This document shows positions 42,425 through 51,723 of a stretch of DNA of 64,000 nt, piece after piece. This DNA is from DAHUXN01 sp963811805. GTDB lineage: Bacteria; Acidobacteriota; Terriglobia; Acidiferrales; UBA7541. Under the pieces are notes generated by a model. The model made no database searches. It was not told the origin of the DNA and saw only the letters and a program-made list of their open reading frames with translations. Each line of letters starts with the position of its first letter. Positions within the stretch are counted from its first letter, which is position 1. The DNA lies in the NCBI GenBank assembly GCA_963811805.1, contig CAWESU010000003.1:186001-250000 (forward strand), written 5' to 3'. The translations under genes were made by a program, and so were the position numbers.

Positions 42425-43174
42425 CTACTGCTGCTGAATCATTACAAAGTGAGCACGACGATTCTGCTGCCAGCAATCTTCGTTGTGCTCGCTGCAGAAC
42501 GGATGTTCCTTGCCCCAGCTCATCGTGTGCAGCCGGTCCGCGCTGATCCCCAGCGACACCAGGTACTGTTTCGCGGAGTCCGCACGGCGCTGCCCGAGCC
42601 CAAGGTTGTACTCCTCCGACCCGCGTTCGTCGCAATGGCCTTCGATCGTCACGCTGACCTGCGGATAGGAGCGCAGAAACTCGGCATCCTTCTGCAGGGC
42701 GTCGCGTGCATCGGCCCTGAGGTCCGACTTGTTGAAATCGAAGAACGCATCTTTGACGTTCTGGTTAAACAGGTCTGCCACGTTCGGCGCGGGCTGTTCT
42801 TGCACTGGCGGAGGCGTGGATACGGTGATCTGTACGTTCGCCGTCGCGCTTCCGCCGGGTCCCGTGGCCGTGATGGTGTACGTCGTCGTTTCGGTCGGGC
42901 TGACATTTGTCGACCCTTGCGCCGCTACCTTGCCAACAGCCGGCTCCAGATCGAGTTCGGTAGCGTTCGTCGAAGTCCAATTCAGCGTGGTGCTCTGGCC
43001 GCTTTGGATCGTCGTCGACGATGCGTTGAGCGTTACCGTCGGCTGCGCCGGCGCAGGTTGCGCGGGGGCAGGCGGCGGAGTTGGCGGCGCCACCTTCTTC
43101 TTGCAAGCGCCGGCAAACGCAAGTGCCACGAACGTGCTAAACAAAACTAAATTTCTACTAGTACGTCTCTCCAT
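42425..43174 (-). CDS. pal: Peptidoglycan-associated lipoprotein Pal with Ig-like insertion
   Basis: A 249-residue outer-membrane lipoprotein. The signal ends in LAFAGACKKK, giving a lipidation Cys with a slightly non-canonical lipobox. A Pro/Ala-rich linker leads to an Ig-like segment of about 90 residues (TVTLNASSTTIQSGQSTTLN, then TTTYTITATGPGGSA), which E. coli Pal does not have. The C-terminal OmpA-like domain has AFFDFNKSDLRADARDAL, VTIEGHCDERGSEEYN and LGQRRADSAKQYL, the peptidoglycan-binding residues. The ATG at 43174 follows AAGGAGG; a GTG six bases earlier is a weaker option. The gap before it, to tolB, is 176 bases. Confidence 0.92.
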   Translation of the reverse strand: MERRTSRNLVLFSTFVALAFAGACKKKVAPPTPPPAPAQPAPAQPTVTLNASSTTIQSGQSTTLNWTSTNATELDLEPAVGKVAAQGSTNVSPTETTTYTITATGPGGSATANVQITVSTPPPVQEQPAPNVADLFNQNVKDAFFDFNKSDLRADARDALQKDAEFLRSYPQVSVTIEGHCDERGSEEYNLGLGQRRADSAKQYLVSLGISADRLHTMSWGKEHPFCSEHNEDCWQQNRRAHFVMIQQQ

Positions 43175-43350
43175 TTCCACAATCCTCCTTCGCGCCCTGG
43201 GCTGCGCGAGAGATCAGATCAGGGCCGATATATTTAGAATGATTCGGACCTACGATTCAAACGATTCAAAACAAACTTCCATTAAGACAACAACCCCAAG
43301 GGAAACTGCAAAACAAACTCGGTGCCACATCAAAGCCAAATCAGCGAGCA

Positions 43351-44727
43351 TTAGTGCCATGACCAGTTCGGCGACTCATTGCTCCCCACCGTAGTCAGTT
43401 GGCGCGCCTCGCTTCCGTCCGCGAGCATCGACCAAATCTGCCGCGAGCCGCTGCGGGTCGACTCGAACACGATATGCCGGTCGTCCGGCGCCCAACTGGG
43501 GCGCTCGTTTTCTCCGGAGTCGCGCGTGAGTTCGACCAATTGGTGGCTCGCCAGATCCATCACGTAAATGTCATAATTTCCGGCAGGCCGGCGCCAGCTA
43601 AACGCCAGCAGTTCGCCATTCGGCGACCACGCCGGATCCACCACGTAACCCGTCGCCGGCAAATCCGCGGCCGCCACTCCCGTCGCTGCTGAAAGAGGTA
43701 TCTTCGTCGTGTTCGATCCATCCGAATTCATCTCAAAAAGGTCCGGCAAACCGTCGCGGTCGCTGACAAAGATAATCTGGTTTCCGGTTTTCGGATTCCA
43801 CGTCGGCGAGGTGCTGACGCCCACCGCATACGTGAGCCGGTGCATGTGTCGTCCAAAGGCGTCTGTTACGTAGACCTCCGGGTCTCCCTGCACGCTGGCC
43901 ATGAATGCCAGTTGATTTCCATCCGGAGACCACGCCGGGGACGAATTCGTCCCGGGAAAGCGCGGAAACGACTGCACGTGGTTCGTCAGCATGGAATACA
44001 TGCAAATCTGCGCGGAAACAACCCTGCGGTACGGCTCAAAGCAGGTAAAAGCGATGTGCGAATCATCCGGCGACCATCGCGGAGTCAGGGAAATCGTCCC
44101 CAAGTGCGTCAGTTGCTGCTGATTCGCGCCGTCGTAATCCATCACCCAGATTTCCTTGTGACCGCTGCGACTGCTCACGAAAGCGATCTTCGTCTGCGCA
44201 ATCCCCGGCTCTCCGCCGCTCAACCGTGAAATAATATCATCGGCAAACTCATGAGCAAGCAGCCGTGCGCCATTCTCCGTGGCGTCCGCATTATAATTTT
44301 TTTCGAGCACCGATTGTGAGGGTGTTTGCCGTACATCATAAAGATAACCGGCGAGCGACAGGGAAGCGCCCGAGGCCGTCAAATTCCCAAACGCTACCAT
44401 CATCGCATTTGCGGGCGACTGGCTCCACTGTTCGGGATTCAGTTCGTTGGGCACGCTCGGAACGTTCACCGGATAGAAACTCGGGCTCACCATATCCACA
44501 ATGCCCGAATAGCTCAGATCGTCCATCAGGACTTGGTGAAACACCTGCTCGAGTGGTGTCGTTTGCGCGTTCTGCGATTTAAATTCAGGAACGGCCAGCT
44601 TGACCTTTTGCACGCCAAGCCCGGTCCCCGTTTTGAACCAATCCTGCGAACCCTGTGCCAAGCAGCAAGGCGAAGCGGCCGCCACGGCAAAGCCGATCAG
44701 AGCGCAGATTCCCAAGACTTTTTTCAT
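43351..44727 (-). CDS. tolB: Tol-Pal translocation protein TolB
   Basis: A 458-residue periplasmic beta-propeller. A signal peptide (KKVLGICALIGFAVAAASPC) is followed by an N-terminal domain and WD40-like/PD40 repeats: KIAFVSSRSGHKEIWVMDYD, WSPDDSHIAFT, FPGTNSSPAWSPDGNQLAFM and IIFVSDRDGLPDLFEMNSDG. ATG 44727 is chosen since the signal peptide starts there; the frame is open 66 bases further. In the operon it follows tolA and precedes pal, its partner. TolB interacts with Pal and with TolA. Confidence 0.93.
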   Translation of the reverse strand: MKKVLGICALIGFAVAAASPCCLAQGSQDWFKTGTGLGVQKVKLAVPEFKSQNAQTTPLEQVFHQVLMDDLSYSGIVDMVSPSFYPVNVPSVPNELNPEQWSQSPANAMMVAFGNLTASGASLSLAGYLYDVRQTPSQSVLEKNYNADATENGARLLAHEFADDIISRLSGGEPGIAQTKIAFVSSRSGHKEIWVMDYDGANQQQLTHLGTISLTPRWSPDDSHIAFTCFEPYRRVVSAQICMYSMLTNHVQSFPRFPGTNSSPAWSPDGNQLAFMASVQGDPEVYVTDAFGRHMHRLTYAVGVSTSPTWNPKTGNQIIFVSDRDGLPDLFEMNSDGSNTTKIPLSAATGVAAADLPATGYVVDPAWSPNGELLAFSWRRPAGNYDIYVMDLASHQLVELTRDSGENERPSWAPDDRHIVFESTRSGSRQIWSMLADGSEARQLTTVGSNESPNWSWH

Positions 44728-44796
44728 TCCCCTACGTGCCCTCCGCAAAATGCACTGCCCGGCGTTGCCTCGAACTTGATTCACGCCGGCCAAAGT

Positions 44797-45603
44797 TCAC
44801 TGACTGCGATGAAAATCAAACCAAAACTCCACGTTCACCGACGAACCGCTATATCCCGCCGGCAAGTGATCCAGCGGACTCGAGCTCTGAATGGCGCGGA
44901 CCGCGGACATATCTACAGATTGATTTCCGCTGGACTGGGTGACCTGAATGTTTGTGACCGTGCCGTCGCGCAAAATCGTAAACGTCGCAATGCACCGCGG
45001 CGCGAACGAAACCGTCGGGTCCACCGTGGATTCCAGCCAGTTGCCGCTCACGCGCCGCTGCACCGCTTCCACGTACCACGGAAATTGCGAGCCGAAGCTC
45101 CCGCCGCTCGATCCGGAAATTCCCATGCCGCCGCGCGTGCTCTGGTTGAGCATGAATGTGGACGTGGGAACCTGCGGCGCGCCTCCATTTCCGTAGGGAA
45201 TGGCGTTTTGCGGCGGCGGAGTCGGATTCGGAAGCACCTTCGACGGCTTGCTTTTCAAGTATTCCGGCTGTTTGTATTTATCGAACTTCGGCAGATAAAT
45301 GGCATTCGACTCATCCGGAGGGGGCGCCTTGGGTTGCGGCTCGGCTTGATAAAGCCCCTTGGTGGTGTCGACCACGCGGTTGTTCGTCACTACGTCCGGT
45401 TTGGGCAGCGGGATTGCCGGCACATTGCCGACTAGATTCACGTTGATCGTCCCTTGTCCGCCCGCGCCGCCCCACGTCTCGCCTTGACGGGAGAATATTG
45501 CCGACGAAATCAGTGCGCCAAACAAAACCACATGAAACACCACCGAATAGCCCAACGGGGCCTTGAGATTTGGCGCGGATTGGTAGGGAAGGCTTAGCTC
45601 CAT
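44797..45603 (-). CDS. TolA/TonB-like energy transducer
   Basis: A 268-residue protein with one N-terminal membrane helix (LGYSVVFHVVLFGALISSAI), a Pro/Lys-rich periplasmic linker of about 110 residues (KPSKVLPNPTPPPQNAIPYG) and a C-terminal TonB fold with PWYVEAVQRRVSGNWLEST and CIATFTILRDGTVTNIQV, ending in SVNVEFWFDF. It lies between tolR and tolB, the position of tolA; the C-terminal domain resembles TonB more than E. coli TolA. It probably carries proton-motive energy from TolQR to TolB/Pal. Confidence 0.88.
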   Translation of the reverse strand: MELSLPYQSAPNLKAPLGYSVVFHVVLFGALISSAIFSRQGETWGGAGGQGTINVNLVGNVPAIPLPKPDVVTNNRVVDTTKGLYQAEPQPKAPPPDESNAIYLPKFDKYKQPEYLKSKPSKVLPNPTPPPQNAIPYGNGGAPQVPTSTFMLNQSTRGGMGISGSSGGSFGSQFPWYVEAVQRRVSGNWLESTVDPTVSFAPRCIATFTILRDGTVTNIQVTQSSGNQSVDMSAVRAIQSSSPLDHLPAGYSGSSVNVEFWFDFHRSQ

Positions 45604-45604
45604 T

Positions 45605-46027
45605 TCACTGTGTGCGCGGCTCGCCGTTCAGCGGTTTTGTCACCACGCTGATATTATTGATGCCGGATTGCCGCAGCGTGTCCACCACCATTGCCCAAAC
45701 GCCAAACGGCACGGCTTGATCGCAGCGCACGTAGACCGGCGTGTGCGCAACGTCTTTGTCCTTGGCCAGCACCTTTTGGCCAATCTCGTGAATGTTCACC
45801 GGATCTTTTCCCAGGTAGAGCTGCTGCGCGCGGTCGATGGTGATGATGATTTGCGCCTGGGTGATTTCCTTCACCGTTTTGGTTTTTGGGAGATTGACCT
45901 GGATTCCCGATTCGAGCAGCGGCGCCGTGATCATGAAAATCACCAGCAGCACCAGCATCACGTCGACAAACGGCACGATGTTGATGTCGGAGAGCGTGGT
46001 GCCCGGTTGTCTTTGTATCTGCGCCAT
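45605..46027 (-). CDS. tolR: TolR/ExbD-family protein
   Basis: A 140-residue membrane protein. An N-terminal segment TLSDINIVPFVDVMLVLLVI, with the conserved Asp in the transmembrane helix, followed by a periplasmic domain with ITIDRAQQLYLGKDPV and VYVRCDQAVPFGVWAMVVDT. It forms the proton channel with TolQ. The gene starts six bases after the tolQ stop and ends one base before the tolA start, so it is tightly cotranscribed. Confidence 0.92.
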   Translation of the reverse strand: MAQIQRQPGTTLSDINIVPFVDVMLVLLVIFMITAPLLESGIQVNLPKTKTVKEITQAQIIITIDRAQQLYLGKDPVNIHEIGQKVLAKDKDVAHTPVYVRCDQAVPFGVWAMVVDTLRQSGINNISVVTKPLNGEPRTQ

Positions 46028-46033
46028 AATCGC

Positions 46034-46723
46034 TCAGCTGTAAAGCGTCTCGATCTTGCTCACGAATTCCGTTGCGAAATTGTCCATGCGGACCGCGAAA
46101 TCCCGTATGCGGTAAAGATAAATATTGTACGCGATCACCGCCGGAATCGCCGCGAACAATCCCGCGGCCGTGGTAATCAGTGCGTCGGCAATGCCCGGCG
46201 CCACCGCGCGCAAGCTCGATTCGCCCGCTTCACCCAGCCCCGCAAACGCGTCCATCACGCCCCAGACCGTGCCAAACAGTCCTATAAACGTGGCGATCGA
46301 ACCGATCGTCGCCAGCCACGGCATCCAGCTCTCCATGCGCCGCACTTCGTCCGCCGACGCCAGTTGCATCTCCACCAGCACCGCCCTGGGATTTTTCAGC
46401 TTCCCCGCCGGGTGGGGGTTGCCTCCGGCGAGTTGACCCTCGAGCTCGCGATAGCCCGCGTCATAAACGCTCACAAACGGCGAACCGCTCGAGCCCGCAC
46501 GCAGAGTATTGGGATCCGGCAGCCCTCGGCCCGTTCGGAAGAGCTGCATGAATCGCCGCGTGCGCGGTTCCGCGACGGAAAATAGGCGGTATTTTTGAAA
46601 AATGATGGACCAGGAGAAAAGCGAAAGAAAAAGCAGAATCAACAGGACCGTTCGTGCAACCCAGCCCGTCTGGAAGAAGATCGTGCCGAGCCGTCCTACA
46701 AGTATCACGCCCGCAACGTGCAA
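46034..46723 (-). CDS. tolQ: TolQ/ExbB/MotA-family proton channel protein
   Basis: About 229 residues with three membrane helices: LGTIFFQTGWVARTVLLILL, WLATIGSIATFIGLFGTVWG with the conserved Thr/Gly region, and ITTAAGLFAAIPAVIAYNIY. The start is not certain: TTG 46723 is preferred because GGGAG stands ten bases before it, and because the promoter at 46768-46796 predicts transcription from about 46761, too close for the TTG at 46762 to be used with a leader. GTG 46708 is another option. It is the first gene of the tol-pal operon. Confidence 0.9.
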   Translation of the reverse strand: MHVAGVILVGRLGTIFFQTGWVARTVLLILLFLSLFSWSIIFQKYRLFSVAEPRTRRFMQLFRTGRGLPDPNTLRAGSSGSPFVSVYDAGYRELEGQLAGGNPHPAGKLKNPRAVLVEMQLASADEVRRMESWMPWLATIGSIATFIGLFGTVWGVMDAFAGLGEAGESSLRAVAPGIADALITTAAGLFAAIPAVIAYNIYLYRIRDFAVRMDNFATEFVSKIETLYS

Positions 46724-46767
46724 AGTGTTTTTGTCTCCCGAGGAAGCATCCTCGAACCCCAAAAATT

Positions 46768-46796
46768 ACCGTAGCATAGGCCGTAGAGGCGGTCAA
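46768..46796 (-). promoter_or_regulatory. Promoter of the tol-pal operon
   Basis: Minus strand: TTGACC (46796-46791), 17-base spacer, TACGGT (46773-46768). Transcription is expected from about 46761. The spacing is ideal and the -35 good, while the -10 is moderate. Confidence 0.55.
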
Positions 46797-46905
46797 ATAA
46801 ATCCATCGTAATCCGATATTTCTAGTTGTATGTAACGACACATTCGCGCAAGTCTCCCGCGGGTCTGCGCCGCAACGTGCCCTGTGCTAGACTCTGAAAT
46901 TGACG

Positions 46906-48300
46906 ATGGCAGCCAGAATCGACATTCCTCTCGCGTCCTTGACAGCCAAGCCCAGCGGCGTTTCCGCAGGTGGGGACGCTTCTCAGGCTCTCGCGCGCTC
47001 GTTTTACATCGAGACTTTCGGCTGCCAGATGAACGCGCACGACTCCGAAAAGGTGGCTGGCCTGCTGCTCGCCCGCGGCTATCGTCAAGTGGAATCGCCC
47101 GAATCGGCCGAAATGGTTCTCTTCAACACCTGCAGCATCCGCGAAAAGGCTGCGCAGAAAGTTTTCACTCGCCTCAACGATTTCCGTGGCCCGCGCGGCC
47201 AAAGCAAAATCGTTGGCGTACTGGGCTGCGTCGCGCAGCAGGAGGGCGAACGCATCTTCGAGCGCGCGCCCTGGGTGCGCATGGTCTGCGGCTCGGCAAG
47301 CTACCGCAATTTGCCCGAGCTGCTCACCGAAATCGAAGCCGGCGGCACGCGCGTGACCGGCTTGGATCTGGACACCGACGAAACCTTCGAAACCGAAGTC
47401 ACCCGCCGCGATAATCTTTTCCGCGCCTATCTGACCATCATCGAGGGCTGCGACTACGCTTGCTCGTATTGCGTTGTTCCGCACACGCGTGGCCCGCAGC
47501 GCAGCCGGACCAGCGCCGCGGTGCTCGACGAGGTCCAGCATCTTGTCGATAGCGGCTTCACGGAGGTGCAGCTTCTTGGCCAGACGGTGAATTCCTACCG
47601 TGATCCCTCCGCCGCCGGAATGAACTTTGCGCAACTGCTCCGCGCTGTCGCCGCCGTGCCGGGCATTCGCCGCGTACGCTTTACCACCTCGCATCCCAAT
47701 GACTTCACACGCGAGATCGTTCATGCCATCGATTCGACGCCCGCGCTTTGCGACCATATCCATTTGCCGGTGCAGTCGGGCTCGAATCGTGTGCTCAGGG
47801 ATATGCGGCGCACTTACACGCGCGCAGAGTACCTGGAAAAGATCGCTTGGATTCGCGGTGCGCAGCGCCGCTCCAGCATAACCACGGACATCATCGTCGG
47901 CTTTCCCGGAGAAACCGACGCGGAATTCGAGGAGACCATCTCGCTTCTTGACGAAGTGAAGTTCGACGGCGTCTTTGCCTTCAAGTATTCGCCCCGTCCC
48001 AACACCACTGCAAAAGATATGGCCGATCCGGTCCCGGAAGAGGTGAAAAGCCAGCGCCTCGCGCTTCTTCAGCAGCGCCAGCGCGAAATCCAAATTTCCC
48101 AGAACCAAACTCTTCTGGGCAGCGAATTTGAGGTGCTCGTCGACGGCCATCACGAAGCGCGCGGACAATGGTCGGGTCGCACGACCGGCAACCGCATCGT
48201 AAATTTCACTTCGCCTGCGCAGAATCTTCTGGGACAATACTGTCAAGTTAAGATCAACGGAGCCGGACCCAATAGCCTTATCGGCGCGCACCTCGGCTAA
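46906..48300 (+). CDS. miaB: tRNA-2-methylthio-N6-dimethylallyladenosine synthase
   Basis: MiaB is a radical SAM methylthiotransferase that modifies A37 of some tRNAs. The 464-residue protein has the N-terminal MTTase domain with YIETFGCQMNAHDSEKVAGL and cysteines in FNTCSIREKA and LGCVAQQEG, the three ligands of the auxiliary cluster. The radical SAM motif is EGCDYACSYCVVPHTRG (CxxxCxxC). The TRAM domain is at the C-terminus (GSEFEVLVDGHHEARGQ). An N-terminal extension of about 35 residues is present. ATG 46906 is chosen over a TTG six bases earlier. Confidence 0.95.
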   Translation: MAARIDIPLASLTAKPSGVSAGGDASQALARSFYIETFGCQMNAHDSEKVAGLLLARGYRQVESPESAEMVLFNTCSIREKAAQKVFTRLNDFRGPRGQSKIVGVLGCVAQQEGERIFERAPWVRMVCGSASYRNLPELLTEIEAGGTRVTGLDLDTDETFETEVTRRDNLFRAYLTIIEGCDYACSYCVVPHTRGPQRSRTSAAVLDEVQHLVDSGFTEVQLLGQTVNSYRDPSAAGMNFAQLLRAVAAVPGIRRVRFTTSHPNDFTREIVHAIDSTPALCDHIHLPVQSGSNRVLRDMRRTYTRAEYLEKIAWIRGAQRRSSITTDIIVGFPGETDAEFEETISLLDEVKFDGVFAFKYSPRPNTTAKDMADPVPEEVKSQRLALLQQRQREIQISQNQTLLGSEFEVLVDGHHEARGQWSGRTTGNRIVNFTSPAQNLLGQYCQVKINGAGPNSLIGAHLG

Positions 48301-48322
48301 TCCGGTCGGCAAGGGAGGTCCC

Positions 48323-48994
48323 ATGGATCGCAACGAAGAGCGCAAAACGGAAGAGCAGCGCAAAGCGGAAGAAGAAGAGCGCAAGAAGCGCGAATGGCCG
48401 GTTGGAGAAGACCACCTGAGCGAGCGATTGCTGCGCGAGCGATTGACCGAAAAGACGCGCTGGGGCCAGGGAGGCTCGCGGAAGCCAGCCGAAGTTAGTC
48501 AGCGCGAAACAGAACGCGAAGTTAAGATCCGCGGATTGATGATGGACCCGGTGACCAACATGCCGGTCGTGGTGCTCAAGGCGGTGCAGGGTCCCGGGAC
48601 TTTGCCGATCTGGGTGGGGATCTACGAGGCAAACGCCATTGCGCTCGAAATCGAGAAAGTTCAGACGCCGCGCCCGATGACCCATGACCTCCTGAAGAAC
48701 GTCCTGCTCGGCCTCGATGTCCGCGTCAACAAAGTCGTCGTCAGCGATTTGAAGGACGAGACTTTTTACGCCCTCATCTGGATGGAGCGCGGCGGCGAAA
48801 TCATCTCCATGGATTCGCGTCCGAGCGACGCGCTTGCTTTGGCGCTGCGCCTGGATTGCCCGATCTACGTGGAGGAGCGCGTTTTCAAGAGTTCGCAAAA
48901 TGCCGGTGCCGGCGCAGAAAAAACCTCCAATGAAGAATTGAAGCGCTGGCTGGAGAGTTTGAACGACGAGGATTTGGGCCGCTACAAAATGTAA
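48323..48994 (+). CDS. Bifunctional nuclease family protein (DUF151)
   Basis: A 223-residue protein. Residues 1-60 are a charged, Glu/Arg/Lys-rich helix. The BFN/DUF151 domain follows: VTNMPVVVLKAVQGPGTLPI, WVGIYEANAIALEIEKVQTP, RPMTHDLLKNVLLGLDVRVN and SMDSRPSDALALALRLDCPI. The C-terminal 30 residues resemble a UVR-like helix pair. Plant and Thermotoga members show nuclease activity, but the role here is unknown. An AAGGGAGG precedes the ATG. It is 22 bases after miaB and is closed by an intrinsic terminator. Confidence 0.88.
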   Translation: MDRNEERKTEEQRKAEEEERKKREWPVGEDHLSERLLRERLTEKTRWGQGGSRKPAEVSQRETEREVKIRGLMMDPVTNMPVVVLKAVQGPGTLPIWVGIYEANAIALEIEKVQTPRPMTHDLLKNVLLGLDVRVNKVVVSDLKDETFYALIWMERGGEIISMDSRPSDALALALRLDCPIYVEERVFKSSQNAGAGAEKTSNEELKRWLESLNDEDLGRYKM

Positions 48995-49028
48995 GGTAGT
49001 CCCTCAAACGCTAGACAACGGAAATGAG

Positions 49029-49061
49029 AAGCGGGGAGCGATTTTTGCTCCCCGCTTTTGC
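49029..49061 (+). terminator. Intrinsic terminator after the bifunctional nuclease gene
   Basis: AAGCGGGGAGC (49029-49039) and GCTCCCCGCTT (49047-49057) form an 11-bp GC-rich stem around a 7-base loop, GATTTTT. The stem is followed by TTGC, so the U tract is short. It lies 34 bases after the stop. Confidence 0.65.
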
Positions 49062-49115
49062 TTCTCGCGGGTCTCTCGAACCTGCCGTGCGTCTTCGCGC
49101 TCGCGTCCGCTCGGC

Positions 49116-51593
49116 CTACTGTGCGGTCTTAATGCGCATGCCGTAGAACGACCGATAGACGAAGAAGAACGAAATGAGGAAGAAGACCGCCGCCAGTATG
49201 TGCGTCAATCCGCTGCCCTTTGTTGCCGTCAGCTGCACCGCCAGTTCCACGGCCAATAACCCGAACAGCGTGGTGAACTTGATCACCGGGTTGAGCGCCA
49301 CGGAAGACGTGTCCTTGAACGGGTCGCCTACCGTGTCGCCAATGACGGTCGCGTCATGCAGAGGTGTGCCTTTTTGCTTCAGCTCCACTTCCACAATCTT
49401 TTTCGCGTTGTCCCATGCGCCGCCCGCGTTGGCCATGAAAATCGCCTGATACAGGCCAAACACGGCGATCGAGATCAAGTAGCCGATAAAGAAGAACGGC
49501 TCGACGAACGCGAACGACAACGCTGCGAAAAACACCGCGATGAAAATATTTAACATTCCCTTTTGTGCGTACTGCGTGCAAATCTGCACCACTTTTTTGC
49601 TGTCGGCGATCGAGGCTTTTTCCACCCCTTCGAGCTTGATGTTGGCCTTGATGAACTCCACCGCGCGGTAGGCGCCAGTGGTCACCGCTTGCGTCGACGC
49701 TCCTGTAAACCAATAAATCATCGCGCCGCCGCAAACGATGCCCAGCAAAAAAGGCGCATGAAGCAGCGAAAGCTTGTCCACATTCACGGTGATTCCCTTG
49801 GTGAGCAACATGATGATGGAGAAAATCATCGTCGTGGCGCCGACCACCGCCGTTCCAATGAGCACCGGCTTCGCGGTCGCCTTGAACGTATTGCCCGCGC
49901 CATCGTTTGCTTCAAGCATTTCTTTCGCGTGCTCAAAATTCGCGGTGATGTGGAAATCGCGCTGCAGCTCCTGCTTGATGTCGGGGATTTGGTCAATCAG
50001 CGAAAGCTCGTAAATGGATTGCGCGTTGTCCGTCACCGGGCCATAGGAATCCACGGCAATGGTGACAGGTCCCATGCCGAGAAATCCGAAGGCTATGAGA
50101 CCGAAGGCAAACACCGGGGCTGCGATCATCAAGCTGCTCAGCCCCAGCAGGCTGATCAAGTAACCGATGGCCATAAGCGCGGCCATGGTCAAGCCCAAGT
50201 AGTACGCGGAAAAATTGCCGGCGACAAAGCCGGACAGAATCCCCAACGAAGCGCCGCCTTCCTGCGCTGAACGGACCACTTCGCGAACGTGCCGCGATTC
50301 GGTGGAGGTGAAAACCTTAACCAGTTCGGGAATAATGGCGCCAGCCAGCGTCCCGCAGGAAACGATGATCGACAGCTTCCACCATTGCGTCGGGTCGCCG
50401 CCGATGTCCGGAATAATGAAATAGGAAATCAAGAACGTCAGCGCAATCGACGAAAGCGATGTGATCCACACCAGCGACGTGAGCGGGGCCTCAAAGTTCA
50501 TCTGGTTCGCGGTGGCGAAGCGCGCCTTGGCGATAGCATCGTTCACGAAGTACGCTGCCGCGCTCGCGACCAGCATGGCGATGCGAACGACGAAGATCCA
50601 GACGAGCATTTGCACTTGTACGGTGGGATCTTTCACGCCCAGCAAAATGAACGTGATCAGCGCGACGCCGGTCACCCCATATGTTTCGAATCCGTCGGCG
50701 CTCGGCCCGACCGAGTCGCCTGCGTTGTCGCCGGTGCAGTCGGCAATCACGCCGGGGTTGCGCGCATCGTCTTCCTTGATTTTGAAGACAATCTTCATCA
50801 GGTCCGCGCCGATGTCCGCAATTTTCGTGAAAATGCCGCCCGCGATGCGCAGCGCGGCCGCGCCCAGAGACTCGCCGATCGCGAACCCGATGAAGCACTG
50901 CCCCGCATAGGAGCCTGGAATGAAGAGCAAAATGATGAGCATCATCAGCAGCTCGACGCTCACTAGCATCATGCCGATGCTCATGCCCGCGCGCAGCGGG
51001 ATGCGATAAATCGGAAAGGGTTTTCCCGGAAGTCCCGCGAACGCCGTGCGCGAATTCGCAAAGGTGTTCACGCGAATGCCGAACCAGGCCACTCCATAGC
51101 TGCCGCAGATTCCGATGACGCTGAAAGCCAGAATGATGATGACGCGGGCGGCATCAAAATGCTGCAAGACGCCGAAATACAAAATAATGACGACCGCGAT
51201 GAACGATTCCAGCAGCAGCAGGAACTTGCCCTGTGTGATCAAGTACGTCTTGCAGGTCTCATAAATCAGTTCCGACATTTCGCGCATCGAGCGATGCACG
51301 GGAAGGTTTTTCAGCCTTACATAGATTGTCATGCCGAAAACAAGCCCAAAGACGCAAAATAAAATTCCCCAAAGCAGCAGCGTATGCCCGTTCACGCCAA
51401 GAAACGACACCTGTGACAGATCCGGAACTTTCAGGTTCGCTTCACCGCCTGCCTCCGGCGCGCCCTGCGCGTGCGCCGCGACGCTCAGCATTGTCAGCGC
51501 GGCGCCCGTTGCGCCCGCTTTCCTCAGTGCGGCGCTTGCCGCACCGGCAAATCGGCCTCGTAGCGACGATACGCCTGCGAGCCAGTTACCCAT
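49116..51593 (-). CDS. hppA: Membrane-bound pyrophosphatase (ion-pumping), K+-independent type
   Basis: An 825-residue protein with about 16 membrane helices that couples pyrophosphate hydrolysis to H+ (or Na+) export. Substrate-binding motifs are divergent but recognisable: IADIGADLMKIVFKIKEDDA, then GVIADCTGDNAGDSVGPSAD and FETYGVTGVALI. EANDGAGNTFKATAKPVLIG carries Lys where K+-dependent enzymes have Ala, so K+-independence is likely. A leader (MGNWLAGVSSLRGRFAGAAS, then hydrophobic) precedes the first usual helix and may be cleaved. The ATG has AGGAGG before it. The pump ion cannot be told from sequence. Confidence 0.93.
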   Translation of the reverse strand: MGNWLAGVSSLRGRFAGAASAALRKAGATGAALTMLSVAAHAQGAPEAGGEANLKVPDLSQVSFLGVNGHTLLLWGILFCVFGLVFGMTIYVRLKNLPVHRSMREMSELIYETCKTYLITQGKFLLLLESFIAVVIILYFGVLQHFDAARVIIILAFSVIGICGSYGVAWFGIRVNTFANSRTAFAGLPGKPFPIYRIPLRAGMSIGMMLVSVELLMMLIILLFIPGSYAGQCFIGFAIGESLGAAALRIAGGIFTKIADIGADLMKIVFKIKEDDARNPGVIADCTGDNAGDSVGPSADGFETYGVTGVALITFILLGVKDPTVQVQMLVWIFVVRIAMLVASAAAYFVNDAIAKARFATANQMNFEAPLTSLVWITSLSSIALTFLISYFIIPDIGGDPTQWWKLSIIVSCGTLAGAIIPELVKVFTSTESRHVREVVRSAQEGGASLGILSGFVAGNFSAYYLGLTMAALMAIGYLISLLGLSSLMIAAPVFAFGLIAFGFLGMGPVTIAVDSYGPVTDNAQSIYELSLIDQIPDIKQELQRDFHITANFEHAKEMLEANDGAGNTFKATAKPVLIGTAVVGATTMIFSIIMLLTKGITVNVDKLSLLHAPFLLGIVCGGAMIYWFTGASTQAVTTGAYRAVEFIKANIKLEGVEKASIADSKKVVQICTQYAQKGMLNIFIAVFFAALSFAFVEPFFFIGYLISIAVFGLYQAIFMANAGGAWDNAKKIVEVELKQKGTPLHDATVIGDTVGDPFKDTSSVALNPVIKFTTLFGLLAVELAVQLTATKGSGLTHILAAVFFLISFFFVYRSFYGMRIKTAQ

Positions 51594-51723
51594 CAGCGAT
51601 CCTCCTGTTTGCACACTTCCGGCAGTCTCCAGGGACTGCCCATTGAGATTTTCACTTCGGATGATTAAAACTCCTCATGGAGAGCCGTACAGGCTCAAAT
51701 GCAGATGCATTCGGAAACAACCG

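Noticed and set aside
43175..43350. Separate promoter for pal between tolB and pal (TTGAAT-18-TAAATA)
   Set aside because: Match is weak and lies in a locally AT-rich stretch with direct repeats GAATCGT; not listed without transcript data.
46822..48384. Minus-strand open frame (520 codons) opposite miaB
   Set aside because: Antisense shadow of miaB with no recognisable domain; miaB has all its catalytic cysteines on the plus strand.
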